From Deltaproteobacteria bacterium (GTDB lineage: Bacteria > Myxococcota_A > Polyangia > Haliangiales > Haliangiaceae), in assembly GCA_021413675.1 (NCBI GenBank), contig JAIOQA010000360.1, positions 1 to 49,505 of the forward strand: a stretch of 49,505 nucleotides of DNA, given 5' to 3'. A program made the position numbers and the translations under genes. This document shows, piece after piece, positions 25,972-34,048 of the stretch (positions are counted from its first letter, which is position 1; each line of letters opens with the position of its first letter). A model generated the notes under the pieces. The model was not told the origin of the DNA. It saw only the letters and a program-made list of their open reading frames with translations, and ran no database searches.

Positions 25972-27999
25972 ATGAGCAACCATCCCCACATCGCGACGTT
26001 CGTGCACGAGTGTGAAGACCTGCTCATGCAGCTCGAGGACGCCACGCTGGGCCTCGGGAACGGCGACCCCGAGATCCTCCACCTCACGTTCCGCATCTTC
26101 CATACGATCAAGGGCTCGGCCGCGATGGTCGGCCTCACGCAGATGTCCGGGTTCACGCACCACGTCGAGTCGGTGCTGGATCTGGCGCGCAACGGCATCG
26201 TCGACGTGACCCCGGCGCTGGTCAACGCGGTGCTCGCCGCCAAGGACCACATCGCCGTGCTGCTGATGGCCGCGATCGGTGAACCCGCGGACGACGCCGA
26301 CGCTGGCGCCGCGATCCTCGCGCAGCTCGCCGAGCTGGCGGGCGCGGCGCACGCGCCGGAGCCCGTGATCGCCGAGGCGCAGGAGCCGATCCGCCGCGTG
26401 GTCCTCGCGGTGCGCGCGCGGCCCGGCGTCGAGGTCGCACGCGCGAGCGTGGCCGCGGTCGTCGAGGAGCTGACCGCGCTGGGCACCTGCGAGCTCGCTG
26501 ACGCCGCCGACGGCTGGTCGATCGCGTGCGTGACGCGGGCGCCGATCGACGCGGTGCTCGACCGGTTCATCTTCCTGGAGACCGAGGCCGAGGTCAGCCA
26601 CACGACCGAACCGGTGTGGAGCGATCCCGACGCGGGCTTCGTGCTGTTCGACGACCTCGAGATGACCGAGCAGGTCGACGCGCGTGCGCCGATCGAGGTC
26701 ACGCCCGCGCCGGCCACCCCGGCACCCGCGAAGGCCGCACCGGTCGCGTCCGCGAAGCCCGCACCGGTCGCGTCCCCCAAGCCCGCGGCCGCGCCCGCGA
26801 AGGCGGTCAGCGCCGCCGCCACCAAGCCCGACGCGACGGTGCGGGTCAGCTTCAGCAAGCTCGATCGCCTGGTCGATCTGGTCAGCGAGCTGGTCATCAG
26901 CCGGTCGCGGCTCGCCGAGGTCGCACAGCGGCTGCGCGATCCCGAGCTCGACGGCGCGGTCGAGGAGATCGAGCGCCTCGCCGGCGAGCTGCGCGATGGC
27001 GTGCTCGGCACGCGGATGATGCCGATCGCCGCGACCTTCAGCCGCTTCAAGCGCCTGGTCCACGATCTCTCGACCCAGCTCGACAAGCAGGTCGTGCTGA
27101 CGACCGACGGCGAGGACACCGAGCTCGACAAGCACATGCTCGATCAGCTCGGCGACCCGCTGATGCACCTCGTGCGCAACGCGGTCGATCACGGCATCGA
27201 GCCGCGCGACGCGCGCGCCGCGAGCGGCAAGCCTGCCTTCGCCACGGTGCGCCTCGCCGCCGCCCACACCGGCGAGTTCGTCGCGATCACGATCACCGAC
27301 GATGGCCGCGGCCTCGACGTCGACGCGATCCGCGCGAAGGGCATCGAGCGCGGCCTCATCCGCGACGACGCCCACCTCGCGCCCGCCGAGCTATTCCGGC
27401 TGATCTTCGAGCCCGGCTTCTCGACCGCGCGCCAGATCTCGGACGTCTCGGGCCGCGGCGTCGGCATGGACGTCGTCAAGCGCCAGGTCGAGGCGCTGCG
27501 CGGCACGATCGCGATCACCAGCGAGCGCGGTGTCGGCACGACGATCACGCTGCGGCTGCCGGTCACGCTCGCGATCATCGACGGGCTGGTCGTGCAAGCG
27601 GCGGGCGAGCGCTACATCGTGCCGCTGTCGTCCGTCACCGAGACCATCGAGCTGCCGCGCGGCGATCGCGAGCGCTACAACGGCCGGTGCGCGGTGGTGG
27701 TGCGCGACGAGCTCGTGCCCTACGTCTCGCTGCGCGACACGTTCGGCGCCACCGACCTACCGCCGCGCAACGAGAAGGTCGTGATCATCCAGGACGGTGA
27801 CGACCGCATCGGGATCGTCGTCGACCGGGTGCTGGGCAACCACCAGACCGTGATCCAGTCGCTCGGGCGGCTGTACCGCGGCGTCAACGTGACCGCGGGC
27901 GCGACGATCATGGGCGACGGCCGGATCGCGCTGATCCTCGACGTCGCCGGCGTGCGCCGCCTGCTCCACCCGGCCGGCGCGACGATCGCCCACGCGTGA
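25972..27999 (+). CDS. cheA: Chemotaxis histidine kinase CheA
   Basis: The 675-aa kinase has an N-terminal HPt domain with the phospho-accepting His in FHTIKGSAAMVG, a P2-like response-regulator-binding domain (about 140-210), and a Pro/Ala/Lys linker with repeated APVASxKPA units. Next come the P3 dimerisation region, the ATPase domain with N box HLVRNAVDHGIE, G1 DDGRGLD and G2 GRGVGMDVVK, and a C-terminal CheW-like P5 domain (RYIVPLSSVTETIEL). All catalytic boxes are intact. ATG 25972 lacks a strong ribosome site. It should phosphorylate CheB and an unlinked CheY. Confidence 0.96.
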   Translation: MSNHPHIATFVHECEDLLMQLEDATLGLGNGDPEILHLTFRIFHTIKGSAAMVGLTQMSGFTHHVESVLDLARNGIVDVTPALVNAVLAAKDHIAVLLMAAIGEPADDADAGAAILAQLAELAGAAHAPEPVIAEAQEPIRRVVLAVRARPGVEVARASVAAVVEELTALGTCELADAADGWSIACVTRAPIDAVLDRFIFLETEAEVSHTTEPVWSDPDAGFVLFDDLEMTEQVDARAPIEVTPAPATPAPAKAAPVASAKPAPVASPKPAAAPAKAVSAAATKPDATVRVSFSKLDRLVDLVSELVISRSRLAEVAQRLRDPELDGAVEEIERLAGELRDGVLGTRMMPIAATFSRFKRLVHDLSTQLDKQVVLTTDGEDTELDKHMLDQLGDPLMHLVRNAVDHGIEPRDARAASGKPAFATVRLAAAHTGEFVAITITDDGRGLDVDAIRAKGIERGLIRDDAHLAPAELFRLIFEPGFSTARQISDVSGRGVGMDVVKRQVEALRGTIAITSERGVGTTITLRLPVTLAIIDGLVVQAAGERYIVPLSSVTETIELPRGDRERYNGRCAVVVRDELVPYVSLRDTFGATDLPPRNEKVVIIQDGDDRIGIVVDRVLGNHQTVIQSLGRLYRGVNVTAGATIMGDGRIALILDVAGVRRLLHPAGATIAHA

Positions 28000-28025
28000 C
28001 CTTCCCTCGATCGCAGGAGCGCACC

Positions 28026-28523
28026 ATGACCACCCCAGCCGAAGCCACCGCCGCGTCGGGCCAGTACATCACCTTCAAGCTCGGCGACGAGGTCTTCGCG
28101 GTCAACGTGAGCCACGTCCGCGAGGTCCTCGACCTCACGCCGATCACGCGCGTGCCGACCGCGCCGCCGTACATGCGCGGCGTCGTCAACGTGCGCGGCA
28201 AGGCGGTCCCGGTGGTCGACCTGCGCGCCAAGTTCGGCCTGCCGATGGCGACCGACACGCGCCAGACCCGCATCCTCGTGCTCGAGCTGATGCTCGACGG
28301 CGAGCCGCTCGTCGTGGGTGGCCAGGCCGACAGCGTGCGCGAGGTCATCGAGCTCGACGCCGCGCAGATCGCGCCCGGCCCGCGCATCGCGACCCGCTGG
28401 CGCAGCGAGATGGTGCTCGGCATGACCCGGCGCGGCGACGACTTCGTGATCATCCTCGACGTCGAGAAGATCTTCGCGCTCGAGGATCTGCAGCTCGCCA
28501 TGCCCACCGCGGTCGCGAGCTGA
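28026..28523 (+). CDS. cheW: Chemotaxis adaptor CheW
   Basis: The 165-aa adaptor joins receptor and CheA. It has the typical start QYITFKLGDEVFAVNVSHVREVL, the Arg-bearing MRGVVNVRGKAVPVVDLR and the closing FVIILDVEKIF. AGGAG lies 8 nt before ATG 28026. It is 26 bp after cheA and 4 bp before cheR. Confidence 0.96.
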   Translation: MTTPAEATAASGQYITFKLGDEVFAVNVSHVREVLDLTPITRVPTAPPYMRGVVNVRGKAVPVVDLRAKFGLPMATDTRQTRILVLELMLDGEPLVVGGQADSVREVIELDAAQIAPGPRIATRWRSEMVLGMTRRGDDFVIILDVEKIFALEDLQLAMPTAVAS

Positions 28524-28527
28524 CCCG

Positions 28528-29391
28528 ATGACCGCGAGCGCGCTCCGCAACCGCATCCAGGCCCAGCTCGGGATCATGATGCCGGAGACCAAGGAGGCCC
28601 TGGTCAGGAGTCGCCTGCAGCGCCGGCTCGCCGCGCTCGGGGTCGACTCGCTCGAGGCCTACGAGCGCTACCTCGCCACCTCGCCCGCTGCGCTCGAGGA
28701 GCTGCGCGAGCTGGTCTCGGCGATCACCACCAACACGACCTCGTTCTTTCGCGAAGCGCCGCAGATCGACTACCTCGTCGAGCAGATCGTGCCGAGCATC
28801 CTGGCGACCGAGCGCTACGCCACCGTGAAGGTGTGGAGCGCGGGCTGCTCGTCGGGCGAGGAGCCGTACTCGATCGCGATGGCGCTCGCCGACCTGCAGC
28901 GGCGGGTGCCCGGCTGGGACTACGCGATCCTCGCGACCGACGTCTCGCCGCGGGTCCTCGACGCCGCGCGCACCGGGGTCTACCTCGCCGATCAGGCCGC
29001 CGCGATCCCGCGGCCGCTGCACCGCTACCTGATGACCTCGCGCGATCCCGAGCGACCGCTGGTGCGCGTGCGCCCCGAGCTGCGCGCGAAGATCGCGTTC
29101 CACGAGCTCAACTTCATGGACCCGCGGTACGCCGTCGACGACGTCTTCGACGTCATCTACTTCCGCAACGTCGCGATCTACTTCGACCCGCCGACCCAGG
29201 ACGCGGTCGTCACGCGGCTGTGCCGCCACCTGCGGCCCGGCGGTCACCTCATGATCGGGCACTCCGAGTCGCTGGTCGGGCGCGACGTCCCGGTGCGCCA
29301 CGTCGCGCCCTCGATCTACCGGAAGCCCGCGCGCGGCCGCACGCGCCCGATCCGCGTGCACCGCGTCACAGCCGAACAGGAGCGCGCGTGA
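28528..29391 (+). CDS. cheR: Chemotaxis methyltransferase CheR
   Basis: This 287-aa enzyme methylates receptor glutamates with S-adenosylmethionine. It shows an N-terminal helical domain and the motif SITTNTTSFFREAPQ-like start of the catalytic domain, followed by WSAGCSSGEEPYSIAMALA (SAM-binding) and DVIYFRNVAIYFDPPTQ. A typical catalytic family member would read FCRNVLIYF; here the Cys is a Tyr. The stop overlaps the cheB start by 4 nt (GTGA). Confidence 0.95.
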   Translation: MTASALRNRIQAQLGIMMPETKEALVRSRLQRRLAALGVDSLEAYERYLATSPAALEELRELVSAITTNTTSFFREAPQIDYLVEQIVPSILATERYATVKVWSAGCSSGEEPYSIAMALADLQRRVPGWDYAILATDVSPRVLDAARTGVYLADQAAAIPRPLHRYLMTSRDPERPLVRVRPELRAKIAFHELNFMDPRYAVDDVFDVIYFRNVAIYFDPPTQDAVVTRLCRHLRPGGHLMIGHSESLVGRDVPVRHVAPSIYRKPARGRTRPIRVHRVTAEQERA

Positions 29392-30461
29392 GCCTGCCAA
29401 AGATCAAGGTGCTGATCGTCGATGACTCGGCGACGGTGCGCCAGACCCTCGTCGAGGTGCTCGCGTCGGATCCGGGGATCGAGGTGATCGCGACCGCCGC
29501 CGATCCGTTCATCGCGGTGCAGCGCATGAAGGTCCAGGCGCCCGACGTGATCATCCTCGACATCGAGATGCCGCGGATGGACGGCCTGACGTTCCTCGAC
29601 CGGATCATGAGCCAGCACCCGATCCCGGTGGTGATCTGCTCGACCCTGGTCGGCGCGGGCACCGCCTCGGCGATGGCCGCGCTCGATCGCGGCGCGATCG
29701 AGATCATCTGCAAGCCGACCCTGGGCACCCGGCAGTTCCTCGAGGACGCCCGCGTCACGCTGACCCAGACGATCCGCGCCGCGGCGCGCGTCCCGCGCGA
29801 GCGGCTCCGCGCCCGCGACCCGCACCTGGGGGCGCCCAAGCTCACCGCCGACGCGATCATCGCCAAGGGCTCGGGTCGCGCGATGCTGCAGACCACCGAG
29901 CGCGTGGTCTCGGTCGGGGCCTCGACCGGCGGCACCGACGCGCTGGTGACGTTCCTCGCGGCGCTGCCGGTCGACGCGCCCGGTGTGCTCGTCGTGCAAC
30001 ACATGCCCGAGCAGTTCACCCGGCAGTTCGCCGCGCGCCTCGACGGGCTCTGTCGCATCCACGTCAAGGAGGCCGAGACCGGCGACTCGGTGCTGCGCGG
30101 CCAGGCGCTGATCGCGCCCGGCGGTCACCACATGCTCCTGCAGCGCAGCGGCGCGCGCTACTTCGTGCAGGTCAAGGACGGCCCGCTGGTCGCGCGCCAC
30201 CGACCGTCGGTCGACGTGCTGTTCCGCTCGACCGCGCGCTACGCCGGCCGCAACGGCATCGGCGTGATCATGACCGGCATGGGCGACGACGGCGCGCGCG
30301 GCATGCTCGAGATGAAGACCGCGGGCGCGCACACGATCGCGCAGGACGAGGCCACCAGCGTCGTCTTCGGCATGCCGCACGAGGCGATCAAGCTCGGCGG
30401 GGTCGCCGAGATCATGCCGCTCGACGCGATCGCGCGAGGCGTGATGCGCGCCGCGGCGTGA
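29388..30461 (+). CDS. cheB: Chemotaxis methylesterase CheB
   Basis: The 357-aa product has an N-terminal receiver domain (VLIVDDSATVRQ, phospho-Asp in VIILDIEMPRMDG, VICSTL, Lys in IICKPTLG) and a C-terminal methylesterase with the triad Ser in SVGASTGGTDAL, His in VVQHMPEQFT and Asp in IMTGMGDDGARGM. It removes receptor methyl groups, opposing CheR. GTG 29388 was chosen by the overlap with cheR and AGGAG upstream. It is the last gene of the operon; no cheY follows. Confidence 0.96.
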   Translation: MSLPKIKVLIVDDSATVRQTLVEVLASDPGIEVIATAADPFIAVQRMKVQAPDVIILDIEMPRMDGLTFLDRIMSQHPIPVVICSTLVGAGTASAMAALDRGAIEIICKPTLGTRQFLEDARVTLTQTIRAAARVPRERLRARDPHLGAPKLTADAIIAKGSGRAMLQTTERVVSVGASTGGTDALVTFLAALPVDAPGVLVVQHMPEQFTRQFAARLDGLCRIHVKEAETGDSVLRGQALIAPGGHHMLLQRSGARYFVQVKDGPLVARHRPSVDVLFRSTARYAGRNGIGVIMTGMGDDGARGMLEMKTAGAHTIAQDEATSVVFGMPHEAIKLGGVAEIMPLDAIARGVMRAAA

Positions 30462-30529
30462 CGGTGGAGAATTCCGGCACACCTGAGGCCGGTTCCCAAC
30501 CTGAGCCGGAGTCGATGACGCCGATCGTG

Positions 30530-30535
30530 TACGGT
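30530..30535 (+). promoter_or_regulatory. Candidate -10 of the small lipoprotein
   Basis: TACGGT ends 7 nt before ATG 30543, which lacks a Shine-Dalgarno sequence: probable leaderless start. Confidence 0.4.
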
Positions 30536-30542
30536 CGTGATC

Positions 30543-30896
30543 ATGATCGGCCATCGAGTCATCGCGGTCGCCGTCTTCACCCTCGCGGCGTGCGGCGCCC
30601 CCCATCGCGCGACCACGCCGTCCGGAACGCCGTGCAGCGATCTGCCGGTGTATCCCGCAGGCGCGGACCCGGGGCTGGCGTTCCGGCGCCTCGGTCCCGT
30701 GCACAGCCACCTGCTCGACAGCACCGAGGCCGAGCGGCTCGCGTCGCTCCGCGACGCCGCGTGCGCCGCCGGGGCCGACGCGGTGGTCGAGGTCGCGAAC
30801 GAGGACCAGCCCCAGGGCGATTCGACCGCGACGGTCGCGAGCGGGACCGCCGTCGTGTGGACGGGCCCGGTGCCGACCGCCGACGCGCCGCAGTAG
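30543..30896 (+). CDS. Small lipoprotein of unknown function
   Basis: The 117-aa product has a signal ending in the lipobox LAAC. The mature part contains DSTEAERLASLRDAACAAGADAVVEV, a helix-then-strand pattern seen in small envelope proteins that handle trafficked or stress-related ligands, but no specific family is certain. ATG 30543 was preferred to the upstream GTG 30537. It converges with the MFS transporter with a 6-nt gap. Confidence 0.7.
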   Translation: MIGHRVIAVAVFTLAACGAPHRATTPSGTPCSDLPVYPAGADPGLAFRRLGPVHSHLLDSTEAERLASLRDAACAAGADAVVEVANEDQPQGDSTATVASGTAVVWTGPVPTADAPQ

Positions 30897-30902
30897 CGCC
30901 AG

Positions 30903-32117
30903 TCAGGACGCGTTCGCGCGCGCGACCCGCTCGCGCCGCGCCGGCCCGGTGATCACGTACAGCGCCGCGCTGATCGCGCCGACGCCAGCGCACCCGAGCC
31001 ACAGCGCGTGCGACCCGAGATCTTCGAGCACGCGCGCGCCGGCGATCGGCCCGATCGCCGAGGCCGCGCCCCAGCTCATCGAGAACACGCCCTGGTAGCG
31101 GCCGCGGGCCTCGGCCGGCGCGCACGCGGCGACCAGCGTGCCGAACACCGAGGTCGCGAAGATCTCGCCGATGGACCACACCGCGACCGCGGCCAGGTGC
31201 AGCGCGAGCACGATCGCGACATCGTGCAGCGCGAAGCCCACGCCCATGATCAGCGCCGACGCGGCGAGCACGCGCGAGGGATCGCGGCGCGTGAGCGGGC
31301 CGATCAAGATCGGCTGGAACAGGATGATCAGCACGCCGTTGACCGCGAGCACCGCGCCGTACTCCGCCGCCGAGTAGCCCTGCCCGGCCATGTACGCCGA
31401 CAGCGCGAACGAGCTCTGGAACGGGACCAGCGCGGTCAGGAACGCGATGCCGACCAGCGTCATGAAGACCCGATCGCTCAGCACGTCGGCGAGGCGGACG
31501 GTGGCCGTGCCCGGCGGCGGCGCTGCCGGCCGGGTCTCGGGGACGCGGGCCAGGACGATCGAGCCGTAGACCAGCGTCGTGATCGCGTCGCCGATGAACA
31601 CCAGCGTGAAGCTGGCGCGCGCCAGCAGGCCCGCGATCACCGGCGCGGCCGAGAACCCGAGGTTGACCGCCCAGTACTGCAGGCCGTAGGCGAGCATGCG
31701 ATCGACGGGCGGCACGATGTCGGCGATGAGCGCCGCGACCGCCGGCCGGTACAGCTCGCCGGTGAAGCCCTGCACCACCACGAGCACCGCGATCGCGCTG
31801 GGCGCGCGCGCGAACCCCAGCGCCAGCATCGAGGCCGCGCCGCCGCCGAGCGACAGCAACAGGGTGGCGCGCCGCCCGAGGCGATCGGCGAGCACGCCGC
31901 CGACCAAGGACGCGCCGACCTGGCCCACGCCGTAGAGCGCGACGATCACGCCGGCCAGCGACAGCGACAGGCCGCGCTCACCGGTCAGGTAGAACGTGAG
32001 CAGCGGCCCGACGAACCCGCCGGCGCGGTTGATCAGCGTGCCCCACCACAGGGTCCAGTACAGCCGCGGCAGGCGATCGCGCGCGTTGCTGAAGCGCTGC
32101 CGGACCGCGTCGAACAC
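30903..32117 (-). CDS. MFS transporter
   Basis: The 404-aa product has about twelve membrane segments. The conserved MFS loop 2-3 motif is present as GGVLADRLGRRATLL, and helix 4-5 contains RPAVAALIADIVP. It belongs to the drug/solute-proton antiporter type, but substrate cannot be told. GTG 32117 is the only good start; a TATGAG hexamer ends 5 nt before it. The nearby genes give no hint of the substrate. Confidence 0.9.
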   Translation of the reverse strand: MFDAVRQRFSNARDRLPRLYWTLWWGTLINRAGGFVGPLLTFYLTGERGLSLSLAGVIVALYGVGQVGASLVGGVLADRLGRRATLLLSLGGGAASMLALGFARAPSAIAVLVVVQGFTGELYRPAVAALIADIVPPVDRMLAYGLQYWAVNLGFSAAPVIAGLLARASFTLVFIGDAITTLVYGSIVLARVPETRPAAPPPGTATVRLADVLSDRVFMTLVGIAFLTALVPFQSSFALSAYMAGQGYSAAEYGAVLAVNGVLIILFQPILIGPLTRRDPSRVLAASALIMGVGFALHDVAIVLALHLAAVAVWSIGEIFATSVFGTLVAACAPAEARGRYQGVFSMSWGAASAIGPIAGARVLEDLGSHALWLGCAGVGAISAALYVITGPARRERVARANAS

Positions 32118-32175
32118 GGGCGCTCATATCACGGCGGGCGGGGGGCCGTTGGGTTTCAGGAGTCGAGGCGTCGTC

Positions 32176-32190
32176 ATCCGCGATGCGGAT
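32176..32190 (-). terminator. Weak hairpin after the secreted-protein gene
   Basis: ATCCGC-GAT-GCGGAT forms a 6-bp stem, 89 bp downstream of the stop at 32279 on the minus strand. No T-tract. Confidence 0.3.
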
Positions 32191-32278
32191 CTGCATAGCT
32201 CGGCACGGACGCCCTCCCAGTCGAGGTCATCGCCCGGGTTGGCGAGCGTAGCAGATCGCTCCCGCGTCGCGAAAACTC

Positions 32279-33493
32279 CTATACCCGCCGCGGCGCCGCC
32301 GCGGGCGCCGGCTCGAAGAAGTTGCCGAGCGAGCTCTTGATCCAGCGCTCGTGGCCGTGGGCGTCCTTGACCGCGATCACGTACGAGATGAGCGTGCCGG
32401 GCGGGATCGCGCCGAGGTCGCAGATCGGCGCGGCGGCGCCGCGGGCGCAGGTCGCGACCTTGGGCTGCTGCCAGCCGTCGGTGGTGTAGATGACGGTCGC
32501 GCTGACCGCGTCGGCCTCGTTGATCGTCAGCGTGAGGCGACCGTCGCGATTGCGGTCCCAGCCGCCGGGATAGCTGGCGGTCACGAGCATCTGGCGCGTG
32601 ATGAAGCCGCGGATGCCGTCCTCGATCCCGCCGTCGAACACCGTGCCGCCGGCGACGAGATCGTCGAGGGCGGCGAGCGCGGGCGCGAGCTGCGCGGGCA
32701 GCTGCACGCCGGGACCGCCCTCCCAGGTGAGCTGCTCGACCAGCAGCGAGAACTCGTTCATCGTCACCGCGGCGCCGTCGGGCGAGTCGGGCGAGGCGAA
32801 GGCGTGGATCAGCGCCGCGAACGCGGGCTCGGTGCCCGAGACCGGCTGCGCATCGAGCAGCGACAGGCCGAAGCGATAGTCGAGGGCGAGCTTGCCGCCG
32901 CCGACGCCGAGCTCGCGGCCGTTGGCGATCCAGAACTCGCGACCGTCGGTGCCGAAGACGTGCAGCGCGTAGACCAGCGTGCCGACCGACGGCGCGCCCG
33001 GCAGCACCGCGGCGAGATCCGCGCCGCGCGGCGCGAGGGTCTGGGCCTGGGTGTGCTGCCACTCGTCGAACGTGTAGATGATGTCGACGCGGCTGTAGCC
33101 GACCCGCTGCCGATCGAAGGTGGCGACCGCGTTGCCGCTGACGTCGCGCGCGAACGTCAGGCCGCCGGCCTGCTCGGACGCCGGGGACAGGCCGATGACG
33201 CGCCGGCGCAGCGCGGCCTGAAGACGACCGTAGTCGGCGTCGTCGGCGAACGCGGCATCGGTGCGCGCGGCGCTGACCGCGACCATCGCGGCGACCGCGC
33301 TGTCGGCGTCCGACGATGACGCGGCGGCGGCGATCGCGTCAGCCTCGGGCGTGGTGATCTGGACGCCGCCCGGCGAGCCGGGGGTCCGCGCCGCCTTGAC
33401 ATCATCGAGGACCGCGGCGTGCGCGGTGCCGGCGAGGCCGAGGACGAGCGCGCCCGCGAGCGCGCGAGCGTGAGAGGGAGAGATGCGCTTCAT
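32279..33493 (-). CDS. Secreted beta-sandwich protein, possibly carbohydrate-binding
   Basis: The 404-aa product has a classical signal peptide (ALAGALVLGLAGTAHA). Two similar segments, IIYTFDEWQHTQAQTLAPRG near residue 140 and VIYTTDGWQQPKVATCARG near residue 340, each followed by a strand rich in Gly and Tyr, look like duplicated beta-sandwich domains of the CBM-like or Ig-like kind. The two halves are joined by a helical stretch. Substrate unknown. It is divergent from a lipoprotein gene across an operator-like region. Confidence 0.75.
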   Translation of the reverse strand: MKRISPSHARALAGALVLGLAGTAHAAVLDDVKAARTPGSPGGVQITTPEADAIAAAASSSDADSAVAAMVAVSAARTDAAFADDADYGRLQAALRRRVIGLSPASEQAGGLTFARDVSGNAVATFDRQRVGYSRVDIIYTFDEWQHTQAQTLAPRGADLAAVLPGAPSVGTLVYALHVFGTDGREFWIANGRELGVGGGKLALDYRFGLSLLDAQPVSGTEPAFAALIHAFASPDSPDGAAVTMNEFSLLVEQLTWEGGPGVQLPAQLAPALAALDDLVAGGTVFDGGIEDGIRGFITRQMLVTASYPGGWDRNRDGRLTLTINEADAVSATVIYTTDGWQQPKVATCARGAAAPICDLGAIPPGTLISYVIAVKDAHGHERWIKSSLGNFFEPAPAAAPRRV

Positions 33494-33549
33494 GAGGCGC
33501 GGCGCTTGCGAGCGGCGTACCGAACCTCGGTGCGTGCGGTCTCGCCGAC

Positions 33550-33591
33550 TTGCGATCGCAACCGCGGTTCGAGCGTTGCGAGTCGCAACGC
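33550..33591. promoter_or_regulatory. Cluster of three palindromes in a divergent promoter
   Basis: TTGCGATCGCAA (33550-33561), AACCGCGGTT (33560-33569) and GCGTTGCGAGTCGCAACGC (33573-33591) lie side by side between two divergent genes. The first and third share the dyad TTGCGA / TCGCAA, with centres 26-27 bp apart, as expected for an operator pair for a dimeric regulator. A further half-site TTGCGA lies at 33505-33510. Confidence 0.6.
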
Positions 33592-33621
33592 GTGCGGCCG
33601 ATCGTGCGGCCGGTTCATGGC

Positions 33622-33627
33622 TACACT
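33622..33627 (+). promoter_or_regulatory. Candidate -10 of the lipoprotein at 33634
   Basis: TACACT ends 6 nt before ATG 33634 with no Shine-Dalgarno sequence: probable leaderless start downstream of the palindrome cluster. Confidence 0.45.
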
Positions 33628-33633
33628 GACGCC

Positions 33634-34020
33634 ATGGTCCGGCCGCTCATTCTCGTCGCGATGGCCTGCGCGATCGGCGCGTGTCACTCCGCCAGCTCGC
33701 CCGCGACCGCGCCGAAGGACGCGACCGCCTGCGAGCCGATCACCGGCGTCGGCGGCGCCGGCGATCCCGAGCACCTCGGACTCGAGGTCTGCAAGACCCC
33801 GGCGGGCGCGCAGACGGTCGTGACCGTGCGCGCCGGCGGCGATCCCCGACCGCGCTGGACCGAGACCGCCGATGCGCTCGCGAGCGCATACCTGGTCGGG
33901 CGATCGCACGCGTTCATCGTGGTCGTGGTCCAGGGCGACAAGGACTGGGTGGTGAACCTCGAGGTCGCCGCCGACGGCACGGTCACCGAGCAGGACCGGT
34001 TCATCGACTCGGGCGACTGA
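33634..34020 (+). CDS. Small lipoprotein of unknown function
   Basis: This 128-aa product has a signal peptide ending in the lipobox IGAC (ATG 33634). The mature part ends with a strand-rich segment (AFIVVVVQGDKDWVVNLEVAADGTVTEQDRF). No family recognised. It is divergent from the secreted beta-sandwich protein and converges with the HYDIN-repeat protein over a 28-nt gap. Confidence 0.7.
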   Translation: MVRPLILVAMACAIGACHSASSPATAPKDATACEPITGVGGAGDPEHLGLEVCKTPAGAQTVVTVRAGGDPRPRWTETADALASAYLVGRSHAFIVVVVQGDKDWVVNLEVAADGTVTEQDRFIDSGD

Positions 34021-34048
34021 CCGCGACGCGCATCAGCGGCGACGCGGA

